Shown one piece after another: positions 44,552 to 53,069 of a DNA stretch of 64,000 bases (positions are counted from its first letter, which is position 1; each line of letters starts with the position of its first letter). A model generated the notes under the pieces. That model saw only the letters and a list, made by a program, of their open reading frames with translations, was not told the origin of the DNA and ran no database searches. Both the position numbers and the translations under genes were made by a program. Source of the stretch: Paenibacillus camelliae (GTDB lineage Bacteria > Bacillota > Bacilli > Paenibacillales > Paenibacillaceae); the NCBI RefSeq assembly GCF_023715345.1, contig NZ_JAMBNY010000007.1, forward strand, positions 157,975-221,974, written 5' to 3'.

Positions 44552-45726
44552 GAAAGCTCATAATCTCCTTACTGCTTCTTATGATGCTTACAGGTTGCTG
44601 GTCATCGGAAGAGCTCAATGATCAAGCCTTCATTGGCGTATTAATTATAGATCGTAATGATGACGGAATTGAAGTGACGTTCGGTGTTCCTCTTACAACG
44701 AATTTAGCAAGCGGGGAAACGAGTGGATCGGCCTCTGGTGGAGAAGTTTTTGGCTATTTCAGTCGGACGGCCCCAACTTTGGAGGAAGCCATGCAGAAGG
44801 TGCAAGGTGATTTGTCCAGACGGGCTAATATTGGGCAGAATCGCAATATTGTTGTTGGAAGAAGATTTGCTGAAGAGGGAATAACACCTGTTCTGGAGCT
44901 CGCTGCAAGAAATCCTAACATCAGAATGAATACGAACATGTTTTTAGTTGATGGCTATGCAAAGGATGAAGTAGCAAAAGCGACTGTTACGTCTGAACGC
45001 TTTTTTATCTCCATATTAAATAAATATGTTGAGCATCGTACCGCGCTGCAAACGACGATTAAAGACTTTATGCTGTCAAAGGCATCTGGCGGAGATGGTC
45101 TGCTGCCGATAATAAACTTTTCTAATACTACCGAAGGTGCGATGGTTGGTAAGTCTTCTACTGTTGGGACAGGTGGAGCTGCCATTATAAAAAAGGGGAA
45201 GCTGGTTGAGCCAATTTTAACGCCGGATCAGACCTCAGCTGCCCAAAGTATACGGAATCAACTAGGGAACTATTTCTTTAGTATTAAGTCACCAACGGAA
45301 AATGGATGGATCGGGCTTTACAGCACATCAGTTGATGTGAAAACGAAAATTGTGAAGAAGGAAAAAAAATATCATATCCTGATTAAGCCAACCTCTGAGG
45401 TTGAAGCGATCAGCAACAATTCGACAATGAACTTCGCAATTTATGAGGAAGTCAAAAAGCTTGAAGATAGAATCGATCAGTTTTCTGATCAATTACATGC
45501 TGACACGATGCTCATCATACAGCAAACCGGTGCTGATGTTTTCCACTTTGATCGGTATATGATGGTGAAATATCCACAGGAGTGGAGAAAAATTAAAGAT
45601 CATTGGCGCGAATACTATCGCGATCAACTCGCGATCGACATCGATTCCGATATCCGTATTCGACGCAAAGGCTCCACCGTTAGATCGTTTAAGTCTCAAT
45701 TTATTGAACATAATGAGGGAGATTAA
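44548..45726 (+). CDS. Spore germination lipoprotein, Ger(x)C family (C subunit)
   Basis: A 392-residue lipoprotein of the germinant receptor: signal with lipobox LTGC (Cys17) followed by the family start WSSEELNDQAFIGVLIIDR. Three-domain GerC architecture is expected; RRANIGQNRNIVVGRRFAEEG and the C-terminal helix-rich part ending DIDSDIRIRRKGS fit. Gene order A-C-B, with ATGA overlap to gerA and 5 bp to gerB. Germinant specificity cannot be deduced. Confidence 0.93.
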   Translation: MRKLIISLLLLMMLTGCWSSEELNDQAFIGVLIIDRNDDGIEVTFGVPLTTNLASGETSGSASGGEVFGYFSRTAPTLEEAMQKVQGDLSRRANIGQNRNIVVGRRFAEEGITPVLELAARNPNIRMNTNMFLVDGYAKDEVAKATVTSERFFISILNKYVEHRTALQTTIKDFMLSKASGGDGLLPIINFSNTTEGAMVGKSSTVGTGGAAIIKKGKLVEPILTPDQTSAAQSIRNQLGNYFFSIKSPTENGWIGLYSTSVDVKTKIVKKEKKYHILIKPTSEVEAISNNSTMNFAIYEEVKKLEDRIDQFSDQLHADTMLIIQQTGADVFHFDRYMMVKYPQEWRKIKDHWREYYRDQLAIDIDSDIRIRRKGSTVRSFKSQFIEHNEGD

Positions 45727-45731
45727 CAATC

Positions 45732-46838
45732 ATGACGACCAAGGTTGTAACACAAAAACAGATGTACAAATATTTTACCATTCATATTATTACGACCATT
45801 ATTATGTTTATGATCGGGATCGTACTACAGCAAAGCGGGTATAGTGCTCCACTTGGTGTGCTCATCGGGGCCTGTATAGGTATAGTGATTACTTTCTTTT
45901 CTATTGCATTTGCCAAGCGCAGACCTGATGCTTTCTTTGTTCATTATGGTGCTGACATTGTGACCCGCTGGCTGCATTACCCGCTGATGGCTTTTATTAT
46001 TATGACTAATTTTCTACTCGTAGCGATTAATTTATGGGAAATTCAAGACTTACTCTTACAGTTTTATTTAACTGGGACTCCCTCATGGATTATTCTCGGA
46101 TTATGTGGGCTATGTATATCCTATATGGCACGCTACGGTATTAAATCAATGTTCAGAGCAGCAGAAGGCATGTTCTATTTAAGCATGATTACCTTTATTA
46201 TTATTCCGTACCTCGTCCATTCGAATATGGAATGGTTTCTGGCACGAGGCTTTGCTACGATTGCTTCAGTTAAAGAAGCCTGGCCGACGGCTTACCACCT
46301 GGGTTCGATATTTGGTGAAGCATCACTCATCTTATATATATATCCCTATATCAGTCAGGCGTCCTATACACGAAAGACTACCATTCGTTTTACGATGCTA
46401 GCTGCATTGATGGTAATCTGTCATCTCATACCGATTCTCATCGTGCTTGGTCCTGATCTAGCCCAAAACTTAAACTATCCGGAGCTGGACATTATTCGTT
46501 TAATAAAAAGTGGGTCGTATCTAGAAACGCTTGATCCGATCATTATTGCGCTTTGGCTCGTTAGTATCTTTATTAAGCTCAGCTTTATCTTGTTCGTTAT
46601 TAGTCACATGCTGTCACGAATACTAAAGCTGAAATACAGTAAACCTCTCATTTATCCGATCTGTGCTTTTATTATCGTTAGTACGATATGTTTAGCTCAA
46701 TCTCACACGCAGTTTTTTAGTATGCATAATGGCGGGGTTAGCACATGCGTCTATATCTCTCAGCTCATACCGCTTCTATATTATGTTATCGATGTGATGA
46801 GAAACAGGAGACAACAAATGGAGGAAGAAAGTCTATGA
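45732..46838 (+). CDS. Spore germination permease, GerAB/endospore germination permease family (B subunit)
   Basis: A 368-residue integral membrane protein with ten predicted helices of the APC-like GerAB family, thought to bind the germinant. Features include MYKYFTIHIITTIIMFMIGI near the N-terminus and the helix pair around YMARYGIKSMFRAAEGMFYL. The stop overlaps the start of a small membrane protein gene (CTATGA). It completes the A-C-B receptor operon. Confidence 0.93.
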   Translation: MTTKVVTQKQMYKYFTIHIITTIIMFMIGIVLQQSGYSAPLGVLIGACIGIVITFFSIAFAKRRPDAFFVHYGADIVTRWLHYPLMAFIIMTNFLLVAINLWEIQDLLLQFYLTGTPSWIILGLCGLCISYMARYGIKSMFRAAEGMFYLSMITFIIIPYLVHSNMEWFLARGFATIASVKEAWPTAYHLGSIFGEASLILYIYPYISQASYTRKTTIRFTMLAALMVICHLIPILIVLGPDLAQNLNYPELDIIRLIKSGSYLETLDPIIIALWLVSIFIKLSFILFVISHMLSRILKLKYSKPLIYPICAFIIVSTICLAQSHTQFFSMHNGGVSTCVYISQLIPLLYYVIDVMRNRRQQMEEESL

Positions 46839-47047
46839 TAATTATCGCTATCGCCTATATTGTGATCATTACTTATGAGGTCTATTATATGAAGCGGCAC
46901 AGTGTTCCGATCAAGCCTTATGTAGTGCTATATGGTTTCATGCTTATTGCCAGTGAAATACTGTATTACTTTAAGGATGAGTTTCAGCTAATTACAATAA
47001 TTAAGGTTTTATTTGCCCCAATAGAAAGCATCTTATTATTCAAGTAA
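46835..47047 (+). CDS. Small two-helix membrane protein, probable germinant receptor D-type subunit
   Basis: A 70-residue protein starting at ATG 46835, which overlaps the gerB stop (ATGA) and has GGAGG 10 bases upstream. Two hydrophobic segments are visible (about residues 2-17, MIIIAIAYIVIITYEVYY, and 28-45), joined by a basic loop MKRHSVPIKPY. Small two-helix D subunits translated with GerB are known in several Bacillus receptors and modulate germination. Assignment rests on size, topology and coupling, not on a clear sequence match. Confidence 0.75.
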   Translation: MIIIAIAYIVIITYEVYYMKRHSVPIKPYVVLYGFMLIASEILYYFKDEFQLITIIKVLFAPIESILLFK

Positions 47048-47171
47048 GTGCTCAGGCGACTTAGAAAACAATTTAATAAAGGTTGATATTCATAAATATG
47101 GTGGTGTTACGTAATACTAGATGTAAGTAAATGAAGTGAATATTATACGAGTACATAGTAGGAGGAATAGC

Positions 47172-48143
47172 TTGAATATGATGAGCTTGTTAAGGAGAGG
47201 GAATAAATCAGCAGGGATTGCTGCAATCGTAAACTTGATTATTTCCCTTATTAAGGGAGCTGCATTCATGTTTACAGGCAATGTGGCTATGTTTGCTGAG
47301 ACAATGCATTCGTTGGGTGATGCTGCCAATCAATTATTTGTGTTTGTTGGTAGTGCTCTATCTAAGAAGCGTCCCAATGATCGCTACCCGAATGGCTTTG
47401 GACGAGTTGTTAACTTAGTGCTTTTATTCGCGGTCATCATCGTTGGCATTATGAGCTATGAGGCGATCAAGGAAGGCATTCATCATATTTTTCAGCCAAC
47501 GGAGTCGAAAGGAATATGGATTAGCATTTCTGTACTTACCGCAGCAGTTATATTAGAAGCCTTCGTTATGTTTAAAGCGATGAAGGAGGTTATTCATGAA
47601 ACGAATGCTGAGGCAAAGGGATTGTCTATCATTCCTAAAAGCTTCGCCAACCTTTCCAAAGCAAAGCCTGCTACCAAGCTTGTATTTATGGAGGATTTGG
47701 TCGCTACATTAGGTGGTGTTATTGCGATTATAGGCATTCTGCTGTCATTTTACGTAGGATTTCATGCGGCAGAGGGAATTGCATCGGTCATTATTGGTGT
47801 CATGATGTTTTATGTAGTGGGCAGAGTATTTTTAGATAATGCCAAGGGTGTTCTGGGAGAAGCAGATGATGAGCTGGAGGCCAAGATCGCTGCGTTTATT
47901 TTTACAAATGAGGATATCAAAGATATTAAGACTTTATTCGCTATGAAGGAAGGAGAGGATTATCATATTGAAATGAAGCTAGAAATTGATCCCTCTATTT
48001 CAGTAAGCAGAGCGATTAATATCAAGAAGAGCATCGAACAGCATATACAAAATATGCCAGGCGTCACAGATGTAATCATTGAGTTTGAGGAAGATGATCA
48101 GATTGCAACTTGGGAAAAAGTGAATTCAACGCCAATTGGATAA
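47172..48143 (+). CDS. Cation diffusion facilitator (CDF) family exporter
   Basis: A divalent metal/proton antiporter of 323 residues if started at TTG 47172 (6 bases after GGAGG); ATG 47178 is the alternative. Membrane domain with six helices: GNVAMFAETMHSLGDAANQ contains the His/Asp metal site of helix 2, and FMEDLVATLGGVIAI the acidic site of helix 5. The cytoplasmic C-terminal domain (about residues 225-323) has the usual ferredoxin-like fold pattern. Which metal is exported is not readable. A terminator hairpin follows. Confidence 0.9.
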   Translation: MNMMSLLRRGNKSAGIAAIVNLIISLIKGAAFMFTGNVAMFAETMHSLGDAANQLFVFVGSALSKKRPNDRYPNGFGRVVNLVLLFAVIIVGIMSYEAIKEGIHHIFQPTESKGIWISISVLTAAVILEAFVMFKAMKEVIHETNAEAKGLSIIPKSFANLSKAKPATKLVFMEDLVATLGGVIAIIGILLSFYVGFHAAEGIASVIIGVMMFYVVGRVFLDNAKGVLGEADDELEAKIAAFIFTNEDIKDIKTLFAMKEGEDYHIEMKLEIDPSISVSRAINIKKSIEQHIQNMPGVTDVIIEFEEDDQIATWEKVNSTPIG

Positions 48144-48160
48144 TGCAAGGAATACTTCAG

Positions 48161-48203
48161 GCTGCCAATCAACGAATCAGATGCGTTGGTCGGCGGTCTT
48201 TTC
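48161..48203 (+). terminator. Terminator after the CDF gene
   Basis: CTGCCAATCAACG (48162-48174) pairs, with G-U pairs, with CGTTGGTCGGCGG (48184-48196), then TCTTTTC. Confidence 0.65.
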
Positions 48204-48265
48204 AATTATAGGGGTGACTAAGCAGATAACAAATACTACAATACATAGTAGTGGTGCATAAAAAA

Positions 48266-48290
48266 AAGCGAGCATAAGGTGTGCTCGCTT
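48266..48290 (-). terminator. Terminator of the small zinc-ribbon-like gene (minus strand)
   Basis: Perfect 9-bp stem AAGCGAGCA (48266-48274) / TGCTCGCTT (48282-48290), loop TAAGGTG; on the minus strand it is followed by TTTTTTTATG and it overlaps the stop codon. Confidence 0.85.
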
Positions 48291-48459
48291 ACGGATGTTC
48301 AGAATAGGTAATGGTGACTCCAAGATGATAGTTAGATTCTTCTTCATAATGTCCGTCAGGGCAAAATTTGATATAGCCTAAATCTGTTCGCTCATCCTTC
48401 AATGGCTGATTACAATGCGGACAATTATTAGCAAAAATATCTTTTAGAAGGCTCCACAA
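48289..48459 (-). CDS. Small zinc-ribbon-like protein, 56 residues
   Basis: A 56-residue reading frame from a TTG at 48459, preceded by AAAAAGGTGAT, which matches the anti-Shine-Dalgarno sequence. The protein begins MWSLLKDIFANNCPHCNQPL and has CPHC and FCPDGHYEEE, a possible single zinc-binding site built from CxxC plus Cys and His. A terminator overlapping the stop codon supports a real gene. It has no known family name that I recognise. It is unlinked to its neighbours, transcribed towards the CDF gene. Confidence 0.7.
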   Translation of the reverse strand: MWSLLKDIFANNCPHCNQPLKDERTDLGYIKFCPDGHYEEESNYHLGVTITYSEHP

Positions 48460-48570
48460 TTCATATCACCTTTTTCCAACTTGTTTACTTGGTTTTATTA
48501 TAAAGGCAGTTATCGTTTAAGTCTAGAGTTAATTTTACATTAATTGTTTTTGTTTTTAAGGAGGAGGCTA

Positions 48571-49368
48571 ATGGACGTCATATTATATGTAGTTTTGCTC
48601 GCGCTAGGTTTAATTGCTTCCTTTCTATCGGGATTATTAGGAATAGGCGGAGCAATAATTAATTATCCCTTATTATTATATGTTCCACCCATGATTGGAG
48701 CTGCTGAGTTTACAGCACAGGAGGTATCCTCCATCAGTATGTTTCAAGTGTTTTTTGGTTCACTAGCTGGAGTCATCGCCTATCGCCAAAGTCAGAAAAA
48801 AACTGGGAAATCACTCATTCATCGGGGACTTGTACTTTATATGGGCAGCAGTATATTAATGGGGAGCTTTATTGGCGGGTTAAGCTCACAATATCTATCC
48901 AGCTATACGATCCATATCATTTATGGCATCTTAGCCATAGTTGCAGTCTTACTAATGCTCATACCGAATAAAGGGAAAAAAGAAGGTGTGGATGGTGAGG
49001 TTCGATTTCATAAGGGTGTAGCCATAGCATCAGCATTTACAGTAGGTATTGTATCAGGGATTGTTGGAGCTGGAGGAGCATTTATTCTAATCCCGTTAAT
49101 GCTGAATGTGATGAAGATACCGATTAGAGTAACGATTGCTTCATCCTTAGCCATTGTCTTTATTTCTGCAATAGGTGGAGTTATTGGCAAACTATCCGCT
49201 GGACATCTGCTCTTTATGCCTACGCTTTTCGTTATTATCGGAAGTTTAATTGGCGCACCACTAGGCTCAAGAATCAGTTCAAAGATTAATGCTAGGGTGC
49301 TTCGCTATATTTTAGTCGTTCTTATTTCCGCAACAGCTGTAAAGATTTGGTCATCTGTATTCGCTTGA
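48571..49368 (+). CDS. TSUP (TauE/SafE) family membrane permease
   Basis: A 265-residue protein with eight predicted helices in two repeats of the TauE/SafE fold: GLIASFLSGLLGIGGAIINYPLL near the N-terminus and AFTVGIVSGIVGAGGAFILIPL in the second half. Both repeats carry the Gly-rich GxGGG/A-type motif. The start at 48571 is set by AAGGAGGAGG. TSUP proteins move small anions such as sulfite, sulfonates or organosulfur acids; the substrate here is unknown. Confidence 0.88.
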   Translation: MDVILYVVLLALGLIASFLSGLLGIGGAIINYPLLLYVPPMIGAAEFTAQEVSSISMFQVFFGSLAGVIAYRQSQKKTGKSLIHRGLVLYMGSSILMGSFIGGLSSQYLSSYTIHIIYGILAIVAVLLMLIPNKGKKEGVDGEVRFHKGVAIASAFTVGIVSGIVGAGGAFILIPLMLNVMKIPIRVTIASSLAIVFISAIGGVIGKLSAGHLLFMPTLFVIIGSLIGAPLGSRISSKINARVLRYILVVLISATAVKIWSSVFA

Positions 49369-49497
49369 ATAAAAATTTGCTATCGTATATGTACCTCTGT
49401 TATAGTTTACGGAATAATAACATTAATCTATTTACTAACTACAGACCTAGAGAAGTCAGACGATAGAAATGAGGCGAGCGACATAATTAAATTTTCA

Positions 49498-50316
49498 ATG
49501 ATTGTTGATTCTTGCTGTGATGCAACACAGGCACTTATAAAGGAACTTAACTTAATTAAAATACCATTAAACCTAATGCTGGGCGACCGTGAAATTGTGG
49601 ATAATGAACAATTGGATCTTACGCAATTTATGGCAGACATGAAAGCATGCACTGGAAAGGTCGGCTCCTCAGCTCCCGCTCCAGCGTTATATCAGGAAGC
49701 CTTTGATCAAGCGGAGAATTCATTTGCAGTAACGTTGTCTAGTAGACTCTCCAGCTCATATTCAAGTGCGATGCTTGGAAAAGAAATGATGGAATCAACC
49801 TCAAATGATGTTTATGTATTTGATTCAAAAAGTGCATCGGCTGGTCAACTGCTCATCGTATTGAAAATTTATGAGCTCGCTCAGCTTGGCTTAGCTAAGT
49901 CTGATATTATCTCTCGCACAGAGGATTTTATTAAGCATATGAAAACATATTTTGTACTCGATAATATCGATAATTTAATGAAAAATGGTCGCTTAAGCAA
50001 GGTTAAGGGAAAGCTTATCAATATGTTAAATATTAAGCCTTTGCTTGGCTCAGATGGAGATGGCAATATTGTGAGCTATTCCAATGTTAAAGGGCAAACG
50101 AAAATTGTTAAAAAGCTTGTTGATACCATTAGCGATAGCGGAAAAAATACGGTCGGAGAGAATGCTGTAATCTCGCATTGCAACAATGAGGATTTGGCTA
50201 ACCGATTAAAGCAAGCGATAGCTGAACGGTTCCAGTTTAAGGATATCGTCGTTGTGCCAACAGGCGGAGTAAGCTCATTGTATGCCAATGATAAAGGGAT
50301 TATTTTAGCCTTTTAA
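49498..50316 (+). CDS. DegV family fatty-acid-binding protein
   Basis: A 272-residue cytoplasmic protein of the DegV/FakB family, which binds a fatty acid for phosphorylation by FakA. MIVDSCCDATQALIKELNLI, TGKVGSSAPAP, TLSSRLSSSYSSAMLG and FVLDNIDNLMKNGRLSKVKG are the family's lipid-binding landmarks. The ATG at 49498 has no ribosome binding site and begins inside the first beta strand. GAGG at 49471-49474 is spaced for the in-frame codon at 49483, which reads ATA (giving MIKFSMIVDS if it initiates). No other ATG/GTG/TTG is in that frame nearby. Confidence 0.88.
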   Translation: MIVDSCCDATQALIKELNLIKIPLNLMLGDREIVDNEQLDLTQFMADMKACTGKVGSSAPAPALYQEAFDQAENSFAVTLSSRLSSSYSSAMLGKEMMESTSNDVYVFDSKSASAGQLLIVLKIYELAQLGLAKSDIISRTEDFIKHMKTYFVLDNIDNLMKNGRLSKVKGKLINMLNIKPLLGSDGDGNIVSYSNVKGQTKIVKKLVDTISDSGKNTVGENAVISHCNNEDLANRLKQAIAERFQFKDIVVVPTGGVSSLYANDKGIILAF

Positions 50317-50353
50317 GGTGTATTAGTACTAGATAGCATAGCTATATAACAGC

Positions 50354-50399
50354 AAATGGGGTATCCAATGGTTAGAGACTAACCTTGGATACCCCATTT
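50354..50399. terminator. Long hairpin between degV and the MFS gene
   Basis: Perfect 15-bp stem AAATGGGGTATCCAA (50354-50368) / TTGGATACCCCATTT (50385-50399) with an inner GTTA/TAAC stem. There is no strong T-tract on either side, but placement between convergent genes fits a shared terminator. Confidence 0.75.
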
Positions 50400-50460
50400 G
50401 TTACTTCCGTGTCCAATATATCATATGCAGCAGCTACTGATATTATGTGTTACTTATGCT

Positions 50461-51960
50461 TTACTTAGCAGCTGCAGCATCTTCTGCTTCCATACGAGCA
50501 ACAGCGGATTCACTCACATCGACTCGCTTAATGAAGAATGTGAGGATTAATGCAACAGCGGTTGTTAAAGTTGCGATTAGGAATGAGTATTGAATACCTT
50601 CCAGCATACCTAGCTGAGTAATTTGAGCTTTTTCAATATCTGTAATAGTTGTAAGGTCAATCTTGCTAAATTGATCTGTAATGCTGCTTTCAGCACGAGA
50701 GTTCATAATGGATACGAAAATAGCTGTACCTAATGCACCAGCTACCTGAGTTAACGTATTGTTAACTGCAGTACCATGTGGGTTTAGTCGAGTTGGTAAT
50801 TGGTTTAAGCCGTTTGTCATAATCGGCATCATGACCATCGAGATACCAAGCATGCGCACACAATAAATCGTGATGATGTATGAAATCGACGTGTCAAGAT
50901 CAAAGTACGTCATAAAGTACGTCGTAACGCACGTAATGGCAAGGCCGAGAATCCCGAGCACCTTCGGTCCAAATTTATCAAAAAGCTTACCGGTAATTGG
51001 TGACATAATCCCCATCACGATCGCACCTGGGAGCATCATAAGACCAGAATCTAATGCTGATATTCCGCGCACGCTTTGTACATATGCAGGAGTAAGAATC
51101 ATACCAGAGAATAAAGCTGCTGAGTTAACGACAGAGATTAACGATGCGAGCGCGAACATTGGATGCTTGTATACCGATAAATTCAGCAGCGGCTGCTCCA
51201 TCTTAAATTGTCGTAGAGTGAATAGAATGACCATAATTGCACCGACGGCAATCGTCGTAATAACTACTGGATCTCCCCAACCGTCTGTGCTTGCGGAGCT
51301 GAAGCCGTAAAGTAAACCACCAAAACCAAGCGTAGACATGACGACAGATAAGTAATCGAGTGTTGCTTTACGTGTCGGCATAATGTTTTGGAATTTGAAT
51401 ATTGCAAGGATTAGACTGATGATGGCAAATGGCAAGATCATTTCGAACAATAGACGCCAGTCATAATATTGGACGATATACCCAGATAATGTTGGTCCAA
51501 GTGCTGGAGCAACGATCATAACGAGACCGAATACCCCCATAGCAGCTCCACGCTTTTCACGAGGGAAGCTAATGAGCATTGTATTCATAAGCAGTGGCGA
51601 CATTACTGATGAACCTGCTGCTTGAATCATGCGGCCTGCAAGTAGAAAACTAAAGTTAGGTGCAAAGGCTGCAAGTGCTGTTCCCAAAGTGAATAGGAGC
51701 ATCGACGTAATAAACAGCTGTCGATTCGTAAATCTGGTAAGTAGAAAAGCGGATACCGGAATTAGAATACCGCTAACTAGCATATAGCCTGTAGAAAGCC
51801 ATTGACCCGTGGCATAGGACTCGATATTCAAATCCGCCATAATGGTCGGTAAGGCAACGTTCATTAATGAGTTATTAAGAAATGAAACGAATGCCCCGAA
51901 AAAGAGTATCCCTAACATAAAATAGGGTGGCTTCTTTAACTGTTGTAAAGTATCACTCAT
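50461..51960 (-). CDS. MFS drug exporter, DHA2 (EmrB/QacA) family
   Basis: A 499-residue transporter with 14 predicted helices. Motif A-like ALPTIMADLNIE and LLTRFTNRQLFITSM, motif C APALGPTLSGYIVQYYDWRLLF and the DHA2 segment LNQLPTRLNPHGTAVNNTL are present. It is divergent from a TetR-family gene with 174 bp between starts, the normal layout for a drug-inducible multidrug pump. Substrates unknown. Confidence 0.93.
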   Translation of the reverse strand: MSDTLQQLKKPPYFMLGILFFGAFVSFLNNSLMNVALPTIMADLNIESYATGQWLSTGYMLVSGILIPVSAFLLTRFTNRQLFITSMLLFTLGTALAAFAPNFSFLLAGRMIQAAGSSVMSPLLMNTMLISFPREKRGAAMGVFGLVMIVAPALGPTLSGYIVQYYDWRLLFEMILPFAIISLILAIFKFQNIMPTRKATLDYLSVVMSTLGFGGLLYGFSSASTDGWGDPVVITTIAVGAIMVILFTLRQFKMEQPLLNLSVYKHPMFALASLISVVNSAALFSGMILTPAYVQSVRGISALDSGLMMLPGAIVMGIMSPITGKLFDKFGPKVLGILGLAITCVTTYFMTYFDLDTSISYIITIYCVRMLGISMVMMPIMTNGLNQLPTRLNPHGTAVNNTLTQVAGALGTAIFVSIMNSRAESSITDQFSKIDLTTITDIEKAQITQLGMLEGIQYSFLIATLTTAVALILTFFIKRVDVSESAVARMEAEDAAAAK

Positions 51961-52134
51961 TATATTTTACGCTCCTATCAAAAATTTATTTTAGCTTTAA
52001 AATTTGTGTCACTTGATGATTTTATATCATTGGTTCATTAATTTCAACTTTTTTATACTACCAGTCCAAAAAATATTGTAAAATGTTTTGTGACATGGGT
52101 ATACTTAATGAAAAGTAGGAAAAGGGGGCACGAT

Positions 52135-53013
52135 GTGAATAAGCGTAAAAAGATGGTTGTTGATCATGCAAAAGCACTTTTCCTAGAGAAAGGCATACAG
52201 CAAACCTCAATTCAGGATATTATCGAGCGCTCTGGAATATCTAAGGGCACCTTCTATAATTATTTTTCCTCTAAAAATGAATGTGTTGCTGCGATCTTAC
52301 AGCAAGCAAGATCCGAAACGGATCTTAAAAGACATGAGATACAACTAGGGAAAGATGAACAAGACATCAATGTCCTTATTAAGCAAATCACGATGCTATC
52401 TCGAACAAACGAGCAGCAAGGCATTAGTGGTATGTTCGAGGAGATTATGCACTCAGGTGACGTTGAGCTAAAAAAAGTTGTATTGAATTATCGTCTGCTT
52501 GAGATCGAGTGGTTAGCTGGGCGATTCGTCGAAGTGTTTGGACATGAGCTGAAACCACATGCAATAGAGGCAGCAGTTTTATATTACGCTATGCATCAGC
52601 ATTTATTGCTCACTGCCAAAACAATGAATCAGCGAAATACGAATGCTGAACAGGTTGCACAATCAGTATTCCTCCATTTGCGCCATATTATCAACAATTT
52701 GGTGAATGAAGGAGCTGCTATACTCGATCCTGAAAAAATCGAGCTATACAAAAACAATATGAAGCAGGAGCAGCTTAATCGAGAGGAAATTGTTATTCTG
52801 TATCGTGATTTAATAGCGAATACCAAGCTTACTAAGTCTCAGCTTGAGCTCACTGAGGGCTTAATCGAGGAGTTGGAGCGGGAACAGCTTAGGGAAAGTA
52901 TTATCAATGCACTGCTTTCACCGTTTATGGATGCTTTCCGCAACACAACGCTTTATAATCAAGCGAAAGAGATTATGGGGCTAACCTGGAGCTATCTTAA
53001 GCAAAGACAATAG
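52135..53013 (+). CDS. TetR-family repressor with extended C-terminus
   Basis: A GTG at 52135 is used, behind AAAAGGGGG, giving 292 residues. The N-terminal HTH is at about residues 5-60 (ALFLEKGIQQTSIQDIIERSG, GISKGTFYNYFSSKNECV). Classical TetR proteins are about 190-210 residues; here about 90 more residues continue after the ligand-binding helices (ELYKNNMKQEQLNREEIVIL onward), an all-helical extension. It presumably represses the divergent MFS pump. A terminator follows. Confidence 0.9.
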   Translation: MNKRKKMVVDHAKALFLEKGIQQTSIQDIIERSGISKGTFYNYFSSKNECVAAILQQARSETDLKRHEIQLGKDEQDINVLIKQITMLSRTNEQQGISGMFEEIMHSGDVELKKVVLNYRLLEIEWLAGRFVEVFGHELKPHAIEAAVLYYAMHQHLLLTAKTMNQRNTNAEQVAQSVFLHLRHIINNLVNEGAAILDPEKIELYKNNMKQEQLNREEIVILYRDLIANTKLTKSQLELTEGLIEELEREQLRESIINALLSPFMDAFRNTTLYNQAKEIMGLTWSYLKQRQ

Positions 53014-53057
53014 AAAAGAGTAGGTCGTTGGGTTTACATCAACGCCTACTCTTTTTT
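53014..53057 (+). terminator. Terminator after the TetR gene
   Basis: AAAAGAGTAGG(T)CGTTG pairs with CAACGCCTACTCTTTT, ending in a T-run (53051-53057); converging GNAT gene on the other side. Confidence 0.85.
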
Positions 53058-53069
53058 CGTACGAACACG

